A stretch of DNA of 64,000 bases, from contig CALAFB010000004.1 in NCBI GenBank assembly GCA_937891135.1, forward strand, positions 1-64,000, read 5' to 3'. The translations under genes were made by a program, and so were the position numbers. This DNA comes from an uncultured Elusimicrobium sp. GTDB taxonomy: Bacteria; Elusimicrobiota; Elusimicrobia; Elusimicrobiales; Elusimicrobiaceae. Under the pieces are notes generated by a model. The model did no database searches, had not been told where the DNA came from, and saw only the letters and a list, made by a program, of their open reading frames with translations. Shown piece by piece: positions 54,717 to 63,614 of the stretch (positions within the stretch are counted from its first letter, which is position 1; each line of letters starts with the position of its first letter).

Positions 54717-55034
54717 ATGTGTAACAGATGTAAAGAAGCCGGGGCCGGATTGGCCGTATTTGTATTAGGTGCCTTGATTGGCGCGGCCGTGGGTGTATTG
54801 TATGCGCCTGCCAAAGGGGAAGTAACCCGCAAAAAACTCAAACGCTGGGCCAACGATACGTATGAAGACAACAAAGAAGCGTTGTTGGAACGGGCACACG
54901 ATTTGAAAGAAAAAGCCCATGCTCAATTAGAAGATGCACGTGAAAAATTGAGCGAAGGCAAAGACAAAGTAGTTAAAGAATTTAACCGCCGCAAAGAGGA
55001 AGTAGTGGCTAAATTCAAAAAAGAAGAAAAATAA
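54717..55034 (+). CDS. YtxH domain-containing protein
   Basis: A 105-residue protein with an N-terminal membrane segment (GLAVFVLGALIGAAVGVLYAP) typical of the YtxH/gas-vesicle-like family, followed by a long charged amphipathic helix rich in Lys and Glu. Such proteins are often stress related; the function is not known. CAGGAGGG precedes ATG 54717. Confidence 0.85.
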   Translation: MCNRCKEAGAGLAVFVLGALIGAAVGVLYAPAKGEVTRKKLKRWANDTYEDNKEALLERAHDLKEKAHAQLEDAREKLSEGKDKVVKEFNRRKEEVVAKFKKEEK

Positions 55035-55059
55035 GAAATTAGCGAAGTTTTTAGTAATA

Positions 55060-55086
55060 TTCCCTCACTATAATATAGTGAGGGAA
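55060..55086. terminator. Palindromic terminator between ytxH and pilin F
   Basis: TTCCCTCACTATA and TATAGTGAGGGAA form a 13 bp stem between two converging genes. T-runs are weak. Confidence 0.65.
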
Positions 55087-55118
55087 TTGCGTTTTAGTAC
55101 ACCCAATATTTATTATGT

Positions 55119-55586
55119 TTATTCAATAAGAACTGCTTGGTGAACCGAAGTAGGAACAATAGCATTAGGTTCACCAAAATAGTCACAATGATTTTTAATA
55201 TCATTTTTACAATATATTTTATTCAAGGGAATAGAATAATAGAGAGTAACACCGTCAACGTCTGCATGAAACATTGAGTTACTTTGGCGTGCTTTTTGCG
55301 GGTTCCCTTCATTAAAACTTAACAAAAACAAACTAATACTATAATCGCGCCCTGACCAAGGGATTTGTATATCTAGTTTGGATGTATGTGAAGTAAACGA
55401 ACCGTTTTCGTTATAGTATATTTCTTCTGCTTTGGCTACAGTTCTCATTAAGTTTACTACTTTGAGTATTTTATTTTTTTGAACTGCTTTTTGGTATTGC
55501 GGCAACGCTACGGCTGCCAAAATACCGATTATTAACACAACTACTAACAACTCTATGAGGGTAAACCCCCGTTTTTTATTTTTCAT
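55119..55586 (-). CDS. Type IV pilin/pseudopilin
   Basis: A 155-residue prepilin with leader MKNKKRG, cleavage before FTLIELLVVV (Glu5) and YQKAVQKNKI. The first ~35 residues match the pilin at 42775 exactly, while the globular part differs (two Cys near the C-terminus). It follows leader F, whose terminal helix covers its ribosome binding site and start codon. Confidence 0.92.
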   Translation of the reverse strand: MKNKKRGFTLIELLVVVLIIGILAAVALPQYQKAVQKNKILKVVNLMRTVAKAEEIYYNENGSFTSHTSKLDIQIPWSGRDYSISLFLLSFNEGNPQKARQSNSMFHADVDGVTLYYSIPLNKIYCKNDIKNHCDYFGEPNAIVPTSVHQAVLIE

Positions 55587-55867
55587 ACACTTTCCTCTCT
55601 AATTCTAATGTTCAATTTACCTGTATTGGAAAATGCATGTAAAAACGGCTACTTGCATCAAGTGCATGACAAGGAACCCAACAACAAATAGCCGCGGCCT
55701 GTTATATCAATAACAAACGCTCGACACAACGAAAACGGTTTGCAATTCCGTCTAGGTTGTGTCTAATAAGGCTATTTTTGGCTTGTCATGCGTTTTTAGA
55801 AACTCTAAAAACCCAACGTATACGATATACGCTTCCAAAAACAAAGTAAAATTGTACCTATAGTATA
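55587..55867 (-). promoter_or_regulatory. Structured pilin leader RNA, copy F (with TATACT promoter)
   Basis: Minus-strand TATACT (55862-55867) with TTGTAT 17 bp upstream. Helices: GCGTAT/GTATACG; GTTTTTAG-AGTT-TCTAAAAAC; long-range GCATGACAAG with CTTGTCATGC (plus 55782-55791 and 55664-55673), 10 bp perfect; GACACAAC/GTTGTGTC capped by CGG-AATTGCAAA-CCG (same nine-base loop as copy A); TGTTAT/ATAACA. CGGCTA can pair with TAGCC upstream or TAGCCG downstream. TGCATTTTCC (55628-55637) can pair with GGAAAGTGTA over the ribosome binding site, with two G:U pairs. Confidence 0.87.
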
Positions 55868-55924
55868 ATAAAGTTATCCTGTAAATACAAGGTAAAATCC
55901 TTTTTAACAAAACACGCCCAAAGG

Positions 55925-56106
55925 GCGGAGGTATTCAAGTCCCTAAATAGCAACGAAATACACAAAATTAGAAAGAAATGAAATTTCAAACTAATTTTGC
56001 GTAGTTCTAGGCGCGAAGGGGCGCAGTATACCGGCGGAACGCGCCCGGAGAGCGGAGGTATTCAAGCCCTTGAGCAACAACGAAATACACAAAATTAGAA
56101 AGAAAT
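55925..56106. repeat. Two copies of a 55 bp intergenic repeat
   Basis: Units 55925-55979 and 56052-56106 both begin GCGGAGGTATTCAAG and end CAACGAAATACACAAAATTAGAAAGAAAT (given in part: AACGAAATACACAAAATTAG). They differ at about six positions. Between them CTAATTTTGCGTA is an inverted copy of the repeat end, next to GGCGCG-type short palindromes. Nothing coding is seen in 55868-56189. Confidence 0.75.
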
Positions 56107-56189
56107 TTGTTTTTTAAATTCATTTTATGTTACTATGTAAAAGAGAATATCCCGTTTAACGGGAACATATTTATATAAAGAGGAACTTT

Positions 56190-56939
56190 ATGAGAACACC
56201 AATTATCGCCGGAAACTGGAAAATGCACAACACGATCGCCGAAGCAACATCTTTAGTGGAGGCATTAACCAAAGCCGGAAACAAAAACCAAGCTGAAATT
56301 ATTGTTGCTCCGTCTTACACAGCGTTAGCTGTGGCGGCCCATACCGCTAAAGGGAGCGAAATTAAAATCGCCGCGCAAGACGTACATTGGGAAGATAAAG
56401 GCGCGTTTACAAGTGCCGTTTCCCCTGTACAAGTCAAAGACGCAGGTGCTACGCATACGATTATTGGTCATAGCGAACGCCGCAGTATTTTTGGCGATAC
56501 TGACGAAATTTTGAACAAAAAAGTGGCCGCTGCTTTGCGCCACGGCTTAACTGTAATTTTCTGCGTAGGCGAAACTTTGGCAGAACGCGAAGCCAATAAA
56601 ACCTTAGCCGTCATTGAAGGCCAATTGGCTAACGGCTTAAAAGGATTTACCGCTGAGCAATTAAAGGGGTTAATTATTGCCTATGAACCTGTGTGGGCCA
56701 TCGGCACCGGCAAAACCGCCACGCCCGAACAGGCACAAGAAGTACACGCAGCTATCCGTGCGTACCTGGCCAAAACCTACGACGACGCGTTTGCCCAAGA
56801 AACCCGCATTTTGTATGGCGGTAGTGTCAAAGACACCAATGTGGACGAAATTATGGCGAAAGAAGATGTGGACGGTGCCTTAGTAGGCGGTCAGTCTTTA
56901 ATTGCCGAAAAATTCGCCCGTATTATTAACTTTAACTAA
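56190..56939 (+). CDS. tpiA: Triose-phosphate isomerase
   Basis: A 249-residue TIM-barrel enzyme. GNWKMHNT at the N-terminus, catalytic His in IIGHSERR, catalytic Glu in AYEPVWAIGTG and YGGSVKDTN near the phosphate site are all present. It heads a tight seven-gene plus-strand operon. GAGGAAC precedes ATG 56190, with a small CCCGTTTAACGGG hairpin further upstream. Confidence 0.98.
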   Translation: MRTPIIAGNWKMHNTIAEATSLVEALTKAGNKNQAEIIVAPSYTALAVAAHTAKGSEIKIAAQDVHWEDKGAFTSAVSPVQVKDAGATHTIIGHSERRSIFGDTDEILNKKVAAALRHGLTVIFCVGETLAEREANKTLAVIEGQLANGLKGFTAEQLKGLIIAYEPVWAIGTGKTATPEQAQEVHAAIRAYLAKTYDDAFAQETRILYGGSVKDTNVDEIMAKEDVDGALVGGQSLIAEKFARIINFN

Positions 56940-56942
56940 ATT

Positions 56943-57590
56943 ATGAATAATCCGGCTAAACTCATTGACCATACTTTACTAAAACCCACGGCATCACGTA
57001 CAGATATTGAAAAACTCTGCACCGAAGCACGCCGGTACGGCTTTTGCAGCGTATGTGTAAACCCGTGTTGGGTGACATTTGCTAAGCAATGTTTGCAAGG
57101 AAGTGGGGTAAAAGTATGTACGGTCATTGGGTTTGCGCTGGGGGCTACTACTTCGGCCACCAAAGCGTTTGAAGCGCAAGAGGCTGTTAAAAACGGAGCT
57201 GATGAGTTGGATATGGTTATCAATCTGGGGGCATTAAAATCCCAAGAATACCAAACTGTACTTAGCGACATCCAGGCCGTACGCCGTGCATGCCCGGGTA
57301 AAATTTTAAAAGTGATTATTGAAACCTCCCAATTAACGGAGGCAGAAAAAGTAAAAGCCTGTGAATTAGCGGCGCAAGCCGGGGCAGACTTTGTAAAAAC
57401 ATCCACAGGGTTTAACGGAGGCGGAGCCACACCTGCTGATGTGGCTTTGATGCGGGCTTCTATACCGGACACGATGCAAGTAAAAGCGTCCGGCGGGATC
57501 CGCACACGTGCCGATTTTGACGTGATGACCTCCGCAGGGGCTACGCGCATTGGCGCAAGTGCCGGGGTAAAAATACTAGAGGGAACATGA
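56943..57590 (+). CDS. deoC: Deoxyribose-phosphate aldolase
   Basis: A 215-residue class I aldolase. [22 protein letters not shown] and the Schiff-base Lys in DFVKTSTGF are clear, with KASGGIRT near the C-terminus. It splits deoxyribose-5-phosphate into acetaldehyde and glyceraldehyde-3-phosphate, feeding the tpiA product pool. It lies three nt after tpiA and overlaps the next gene by 4 nt. Confidence 0.96.
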   Translation: MNNPAKLIDHTLLKPTASRTDIEKLCTEARRYGFCSVCVNPCWVTFAKQCLQGSGVKVCTVIGFALGATTSATKAFEAQEAVKNGADELDMVINLGALKSQEYQTVLSDIQAVRRACPGKILKVIIETSQLTEAEKVKACELAAQAGADFVKTSTGFNGGGATPADVALMRASIPDTMQVKASGGIRTRADFDVMTSAGATRIGASAGVKILEGT

Positions 57591-60517
57591 TTAATAATTG
57601 GGAACTTGTGAGCCGTATTGACCAAAGTACGGGAATGATTCACTATACCTTGTTTATGGACGGAACCGAACAAGATGCACGGTTAATTGCCCGAAAACTC
57701 AAAGGTTACGTGAAAGATGCGTTGCCAGCACAGGCACCGTATGTATACGCATTTGAACTTCCTTCCGATATAGACGATAGCACACAGGATAAAATCCGCC
57801 TGGCGGTACAGGAAGGGATTGCTATGTCTAACAAAGTAAACCAATTTGCTGCCGGGGGGACATTGGGCGACCCGCTATTTAATGCTACTAAAACATCCAC
57901 ACATAGTGCTTTCCCTACATTTTTAAAATTAGATCCATCTACCAGCATGCTTAAAAAAGGTGGCCTAAACGCTCCGGCCCAACGACCCCAATTAGATTTA
58001 TCAACAAACGCTCCTTCCGCAGCCGATCTCCCGGCAGATTTTCCTCAAATGCATACGGTTGTGATGGGTGAAAATCCGGGCAATGCGGCCGTCCGGGAAA
58101 TTAAACCGGAAGAAACCCAGTTTTCTACGGCTGCACGGGAAGTATTTGCCACTCAACCCCCTGCTCCTGTACTTGATTTGAACTTACCGGAGCATCCTGC
58201 CCAGCCGCCGAAGGACCCCACGTCAGCTATTCCGACTATTGATTTAGACTTGACGGCCCGTGCTAACCAGCCCCCGAAAGAACCTGCTCCCGCTGAGCCG
58301 ACTGTTCCAACGGAAAAACGCCCCAGCCCACCGCTTCAGCCGAAAAACAGCACAATTTCCATTAGTGACCAGGATATGCTGTTAAAAGATATGGAAGGGT
58401 CGGTATTAAGCAAACTACCGCTAGATGAAATTTTATCTGCAGATACTAAATATGATATGTTTGTAGATGTTTCCAAACCTTCATCGGACGCAGCTAATCC
58501 GAATCAGAAATCCTCTAGTAAATCAGCTACTGCCCCAGCCTCGGATTCATTCAATGTATTTGATCCTGGAACTACTGAAGCAGAAAATTTACTAGACGTA
58601 GCAGAAGTACACGCTATTACAGAAAAATTAACTCAAAAGAATATGGACTTAAATAATAAACCAAATATGCCTCAACAAAATGCACAAACCCCGGCTGTTT
58701 CATCCCATCAAACAGACGGCCTCTCCGCTTCCCGGCCTGCAGCCCCGCAAGCTCCCCGAGCACCGGGCCAACCTGCCGAAAAAGTTCCTTTTGCCTTGGG
58801 CTCGTCCGAACCTGCTCAAAAGCCTCTACCGGAGAATGTTTCTGCCAAAGGTTTGCCAGAGGAAGAAATCTTAGCCAACACCGTACCGCCTGTTTCAACC
58901 ACAGATGATGCTTCCTTGCCGGATATCACAATCCGGGAAACAGACGAAGAAACATTGGAAAAAACTTTTAATCTGGAAACTACCTTCAATACAGAATTGA
59001 TTAAACGGCAGCATGATAAAACCATGTCTTTGCGAGAAGGGCAACCGGCCACGCCGGCCCAACCGCAAGTGCCTTCGGCCAAAACCGTGTTGCATCTGCG
59101 TAAACCCGGCTTACAATCTGCGGCTTCTTTGCAACCGCAACCTTCAGAAAAAACCATGCTCCGCTTGCGCCGTAAAGGAGAACCCGCCCCCACCCCAACA
59201 GGGGCTGCCAAACCGTTACGCAGTACCATGTCCCCGGAGCGCGTGGCTGAAAATTTACGCTTGGCTAAAAACAAAGTGATTGACCATTCTATTGAAATAC
59301 CAATTTCGGAATTAAAAAAGCATAATTGGCCGTTAGAAGTGCCCCTGATACCGACATATACCATGAATAACATGGTCATGTCTGTAAACCGGTTTGCCCA
59401 TGCAACGGCTATTTCCGTCATTGATAACCCCGGGAAGTTGTATAACCCCTTGGTGCTGCATGGCGGCACCGGTACCGGGAAAACCCACTTCTTAAATGCG
59501 CTTGCTTATTCCTTCAGCCAAAAATTCGGCCAGGAACATATCTTTATGACAAATGGCGTCCGCTTATCACGCGGCATCCAACGCTATGTCATGGAAGGAA
59601 ATCTTCCTAAGTTTGAGAATTTTATGGAGTCCGTCAAAGTGCTGTTGATTGATGACATCCATTTATTAGCTATCAATGAACAAAACCGTAATTTTATTTC
59701 TAAATTACTCAATTCGTTCTTAAAAAACCAAAAGCAAATTATCATTACCTCTAAATATCCGCCAGAAAGTTTGGAAAAATTAGAGGAACTGATTAAGTTC
59801 CGGTTAGATTCCGGTTGGATTAGTGAATTAAAACCTGCTACCGGGGCTACTCATTTCCGTATCGTAAAGAAGATGCTCATTGAAAACAGAGTAGATTTAA
59901 ACGATAAACAAATTGAGGAGTTTTTTGGGGGCAATCACATGACCTTAGGAACGGTCACACGTAGTATCCGCCGTTTAAAAGTGTTGGAAAATTTATTGTT
60001 CCAGAACTTAGAGCAGGATGCTAAATCCCAAGCCAGTATCTTTGAAAAGTTATTGGCAACTAAAGGAGAAGACCCTTCCAGCGAACTGATTAACAAAGAT
60101 CCTAACGAAATTACTGGAATTACAATGTCCGGCAATGGGGAATGGGGACGTATCGGGTTTTTCTACCCGCAAAATTGTTCCAACATGATGAACTGGATGG
60201 TATATGCCTTGGAACAACGTGCTAAAGAATTGGGCATTGAAGGCGGCTTTGACATTGTGGTGCGTTCCTCCTATGCGACTGAGAATATTATCTCCTCTGC
60301 TTTTAAGATTGCTAATTTGTGTGATAATAAAAAACTCAAGGGAGCTGTCATTCTAGGACCGCAACCCAATTCGTGTGATCCGTCTGTACGGGAAAACTTC
60401 TACGATATTTTGACACACATGTTGGAAATTATGCTCATTCGCTGCGGAATTATTAACTATGAAAATGTCCGCTTGCCCAGTACATACGTAAAAGTAATTT
60501 CAGAACTAATGAGGTAA
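57587..60517 (+). CDS. Large DnaA-like AAA+ ATPase with long disordered N-terminus
   Basis: A 976-residue protein. Residues 1-90 form a small unrecognised domain. About 100-560 are Pro/Ala/Thr-rich and probably disordered, with short repeated motifs ([18 protein letters not shown]). From ~590 a DnaA domain III-like AAA+ core follows: [17 protein letters not shown], Walker [10 protein letters not shown] (~625), Walker [10 protein letters not shown] (~685), and TSKYPPESL with a sensor region. No DnaA domain IV DNA-binding helix-turn-helix is seen; instead ~150 residues of an unknown C-terminal domain. It is not the replication initiator. Placement with lipoproteins, comM and dprA suggests a cell-surface or DNA-processing role, unproven. 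Confidence 0.8.
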   Translation: MINNWELVSRIDQSTGMIHYTLFMDGTEQDARLIARKLKGYVKDALPAQAPYVYAFELPSDIDDSTQDKIRLAVQEGIAMSNKVNQFAAGGTLGDPLFNATKTSTHSAFPTFLKLDPSTSMLKKGGLNAPAQRPQLDLSTNAPSAADLPADFPQMHTVVMGENPGNAAVREIKPEETQFSTAAREVFATQPPAPVLDLNLPEHPAQPPKDPTSAIPTIDLDLTARANQPPKEPAPAEPTVPTEKRPSPPLQPKNSTISISDQDMLLKDMEGSVLSKLPLDEILSADTKYDMFVDVSKPSSDAANPNQKSSSKSATAPASDSFNVFDPGTTEAENLLDVAEVHAITEKLTQKNMDLNNKPNMPQQNAQTPAVSSHQTDGLSASRPAAPQAPRAPGQPAEKVPFALGSSEPAQKPLPENVSAKGLPEEEILANTVPPVSTTDDASLPDITIRETDEETLEKTFNLETTFNTELIKRQHDKTMSLREGQPATPAQPQVPSAKTVLHLRKPGLQSAASLQPQPSEKTMLRLRRKGEPAPTPTGAAKPLRSTMSPERVAENLRLAKNKVIDHSIEIPISELKKHNWPLEVPLIPTYTMNNMVMSVNRFAHATAISVIDNPGKLYNPLVLHGGTGTGKTHFLNALAYSFSQKFGQEHIFMTNGVRLSRGIQRYVMEGNLPKFENFMESVKVLLIDDIHLLAINEQNRNFISKLLNSFLKNQKQIIITSKYPPESLEKLEELIKFRLDSGWISELKPATGATHFRIVKKMLIENRVDLNDKQIEEFFGGNHMTLGTVTRSIRRLKVLENLLFQNLEQDAKSQASIFEKLLATKGEDPSSELINKDPNEITGITMSGNGEWGRIGFFYPQNCSNMMNWMVYALEQRAKELGIEGGFDIVVRSSYATENIISSAFKIANLCDNKKLKGAVILGPQPNSCDPSVRENFYDILTHMLEIMLIRCGIINYENVRLPSTYVKVISELMR

Positions 60518-60519
60518 GT

Positions 60520-60969
60520 ATGAGAAAAATAGCAACCTGGTTACTGGCCTGTACATTATTGAGTGCTTGCGGTTCTACCTTAAAAACAGCCGTTAAAGAA
60601 GGGAAAATCGCTCCTTCATTTAATGATACGCTTTTGGAGGAGGATTACTTGTGGGTACGCGGCTTTGGGGCAGCTAATCCGAATCACGTGTCGGACTCCC
60701 AACGACGTATTCTAAGCCGTGAAGCTGCCATTGCCCATGCTTACCAACGGGCCACAGAAGTTTTGTACGGAGCCAACTTAGATACCCATGTACAAGTAGT
60801 AGATGCCGTTTCTGTAGGCAGTACCATTGATTCTTCCGCCCAAGGAATGATACAACGCATGGAACTGGTGGAAACTGAATATTTAGAAGACGGCGGTTGT
60901 GCAGTTATTATGCGCTTGCCACGGACCTATTTAAAACAAGCCGGGTTGGAACCGCAGGAGAAAAAATGA
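60520..60969 (+). CDS. LPP20-family lipoprotein
   Basis: A 149-residue lipoprotein. A signal peptide ends in the lipobox LLSAC (Cys 17), and the mature part resembles the LPP20 type of outer-membrane-associated lipoproteins, with SREAAIAHAYQRATEVLYGA. Function unknown. It overlaps the following lipoprotein gene by 4 nt (ATGA), and both follow the AAA+ gene directly. Confidence 0.8.
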   Translation: MRKIATWLLACTLLSACGSTLKTAVKEGKIAPSFNDTLLEEDYLWVRGFGAANPNHVSDSQRRILSREAAIAHAYQRATEVLYGANLDTHVQVVDAVSVGSTIDSSAQGMIQRMELVETEYLEDGGCAVIMRLPRTYLKQAGLEPQEKK

Positions 60970-62072
60970 AACATTTATCCATCTTACTCATTACCACGTT
61001 GGTATTAACTAATGCGTGTTCTTCTATACGGATCGGCCCAAAAGGAGAAGGGGAATATGTAGCGGCTGAATCACTTGTTCCGTATGATGAAAACAATATG
61101 CGCCAGATGAAAAAAGATGGCGAACTGGCCGCCCAAAAAGCAGCCGTAGAAAAAGTAGCCGGCGTATTTATTTCTTCTGCCACTACGGTAGAACAAGCGC
61201 AATTAGTAGAAGATAAAATTACCTCTAAAACCGCCGGATTTATCCGCAAATCCCATGTGCAAAAATCATATCGCAAAGGCGACGAATGGTATACAAAAAT
61301 AAAAGCCTTAGTACTTGTAAAAGATATTGGCGATATTATTAAAGAATCCGAAAAAGACGCTTTTGCTAAAAAAACGACACTAGTTGTTACTTCCCGCGAA
61401 ACAGTTGGAGAAGAAATTTCACTTTCCCAAGATTGCAAACAAGCTATTTACCGCGTGCTAAAAAACCAACCGTATAACTTAGTAAACGGGGATAATTTGA
61501 GCCAAAATAATATTGAAAACCCAAATGCTACCATTGATAAAGCCCGCGGGGAAGGTGCGCGGTTTGTAATTGTGGCAGATGCGGAAACCAACCCGTTAGC
61601 AGCTCTCCCGGGTGCAACCTCACCGTTTAAATCGTACCGGGCGCGGGCCAATCTACGCGTGTATGCCGCTAATAATTATGCGGTAGTAGCCGAAGGATCC
61701 GGGCAACAGAGCGGGCTAGATCCTTTAGAAAATATTGCTGCCCAAAAGTCTATTTCCGCCGCGTGTGAAACTGCTGCCAAGCAACTCATTGAACCCGTCA
61801 ATGATGCGATTGATTCTGCCAAAATTTATCACGTAACCATTAAAAATATTAACACCATTGAACGCTTAAAACAAGTGCAGGATATTTTACGCTCGCTGCG
61901 CGAAGTGGAGGACTTTAACCTCGTGCGCTATGCTAATTCCGCCGGACAGTTTGATATTTCGGCCAATATCTCCACCCCCGAAGAATTAACAGCTAAAATT
62001 ATCCGCAAATACAATATTTATTTTACCGTGATGAGCATTACGCCCAATGCGGTGGTACTGAATTATAACTAA
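60966..62072 (+). CDS. Lipoprotein with LPP20/FlgT-like domain
   Basis: A 368-residue lipoprotein from ATG 60966; a longer frame back to 60897 has no signal peptide and overlaps the previous gene. Lipobox TNAC gives Cys 18. The region AAQKAAVEKVAGVFISSATTVEQAQ followed by VQKSYRKGDEWYTKIKALV resembles the N-terminal domain of flagellar assembly protein T and LPP20 lipoproteins. The C-terminal half is unassigned. It may work with the preceding lipoprotein in the envelope. Confidence 0.78.
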   Translation: MKHLSILLITTLVLTNACSSIRIGPKGEGEYVAAESLVPYDENNMRQMKKDGELAAQKAAVEKVAGVFISSATTVEQAQLVEDKITSKTAGFIRKSHVQKSYRKGDEWYTKIKALVLVKDIGDIIKESEKDAFAKKTTLVVTSRETVGEEISLSQDCKQAIYRVLKNQPYNLVNGDNLSQNNIENPNATIDKARGEGARFVIVADAETNPLAALPGATSPFKSYRARANLRVYAANNYAVVAEGSGQQSGLDPLENIAAQKSISAACETAAKQLIEPVNDAIDSAKIYHVTIKNINTIERLKQVQDILRSLREVEDFNLVRYANSAGQFDISANISTPEELTAKIIRKYNIYFTVMSITPNAVVLNYN

Positions 62073-62075
62073 ACT

Positions 62076-63614
62076 ATGCTTTCAAACATCTGCACCGGAG
62101 CTATCAAAGGGATTGAAGGGTTTGCTGTGTCCGTAGAAGTGGACATCGCCCCGGGAATGCCGAATTTAGCCGTAGTCGGGCTGCCGGATGCCGAAGTCAA
62201 AGAGAGTAAAGAACGCGTTACCGCCGCTATCCGCAATAGCGGCTTTGATTTTCCGTTAAAGCGCATTACAGTCAATTTAAGCCCGGCCGAATTACGTAAA
62301 AGCGGTACACAATTTGATTTACCGATTGCACTAGGCATTGTGGCAGCCAGCGAGCAATTAAGTGAAACTGCGCGGGAAAAACTCAGCAATCTGTTAGTTT
62401 TGGGAGAACTGGCGTTAGACGGTTCTTTGCGCCCGTGTGCCGGGGTATTGCCTATGCTAATTTCGTGCAAGAAACTCGGTAAAACAGCCGTTATTCCCCC
62501 CGCCAATGCGCTGGAAGGACAAATTTCCGCCGCTCCGTTTATTACACCACACACGCTACGGGAACTAGCTGATTATTTAGAAGAAAAAATACCTTTGTCT
62601 AACGTACAACTCAGCTACGTTCCCCCGACTGAAGAACCTTTACAACCCATACTAGATTTTAGCGAAGTAAAAGGCCAGGCACTAGCCAAACGTGCACTTG
62701 AAATTGCCGCGGCCGGCGGGCATAATGTGCTGATGATTGGACTACCGGGTACGGGCAAAAGTATGTTAGCAAAGCGTTTTCCCGGCATTTTACCGCCCCT
62801 AACGCAAGAAGAATCCTTAGAAATTACCAAAATTTATTCTATTTGCAATTTACTCGGCAAAAGCCGTCTGTTAACAAACCGCCCGTTCCGGGACCCGCAC
62901 CATACAATTTCAAACGTGGCTCTTATCGGTGGCGGCTCTACACCGCGGCCGGGAGAAGTATCACTAGCACATAACGGAGTCTTATTTTTAGATGAATTTG
63001 CGGAGTTTTCCCGCTCCGCTTTGGAAGTACTGCGGGAACCTTTGGAAAACGGCCAGGTTACTATTTCACGTGCCAAAGAAACGGTTTCGTACCCGGCACG
63101 GTTTACGTTAGTAGCCGCTATGAACCCGTGCCCGTGCGGGAACTTAGGTAATCCGTTAAAACCGTGTACGTGCAGCCCTATGCAAATAAACCGTTATAAA
63201 AACCGCATCTCGGGCCCACTCTTAGACCGCATTGATTTAACCGTCAATTTAAATCCAGTCAAATTTACGGACTGGAAACAGGAAACGCAAGGCGATACAT
63301 CTGCCCAAATCCGCGCACGTGTGTTAACCGCGCGGGAAATCCAAAAAAAACGCTTTGCCCAAACCGCTACCACCGCCAATGCCTTTATGACGCCCGCGCA
63401 AATTAAACAGTTTTGTCCGCTACCGCCCGGGGCAGACCGTATTTTAGAAGCTGCAATGCGTAAATTTGGTTTAAGTGCGCGCAGTTTAGATAAAATCTTA
63501 AAAACTGCCCGCACCATTGCAGATTTAGAAAATAAAGAAAACATTGAAACGAAACACTTGGTAGAAGTTATGCAATACCGTCCGTTAGACCGCAAAGGGG
63601 TGGCTGACCTATGA
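62076..63614 (+). CDS. comM: YifB/ComM-family Mg chelatase-like AAA+ ATPase
   Basis: A 512-residue protein. An N-terminal Lon-like domain (GIEGFAVSVEVDIAPGMPNLAVVGLPDAEVKESKERV region) precedes the AAA+ module: IGLPGTGKSMLAKR (Walker A), FRDPHHTISNVALIGGG, LFLDEFAEFSRSALE (Walker B) and AMNPCPCG. ComM is a branch-migration helicase used during integration of DNA taken up by transformation. It overlaps dprA by 4 nt. Confidence 0.95.
   Translation: MLSNICTGAIKGIEGFAVSVEVDIAPGMPNLAVVGLPDAEVKESKERVTAAIRNSGFDFPLKRITVNLSPAELRKSGTQFDLPIALGIVAASEQLSETAREKLSNLLVLGELALDGSLRPCAGVLPMLISCKKLGKTAVIPPANALEGQISAAPFITPHTLRELADYLEEKIPLSNVQLSYVPPTEEPLQPILDFSEVKGQALAKRALEIAAAGGHNVLMIGLPGTGKSMLAKRFPGILPPLTQEESLEITKIYSICNLLGKSRLLTNRPFRDPHHTISNVALIGGGSTPRPGEVSLAHNGVLFLDEFAEFSRSALEVLREPLENGQVTISRAKETVSYPARFTLVAAMNPCPCGNLGNPLKPCTCSPMQINRYKNRISGPLLDRIDLTVNLNPVKFTDWKQETQGDTSAQIRARVLTAREIQKKRFAQTATTANAFMTPAQIKQFCPLPPGADRILEAAMRKFGLSARSLDKILKTARTIADLENKENIETKHLVEVMQYRPLDRKGVADL

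Noticed and set aside
57587..60517. Chromosomal replication initiator DnaA and a nearby origin
   Set aside because: The DNA-binding domain IV is missing, no cluster of TTATCCACA-type boxes is seen, and dnaN or recF are not adjacent.
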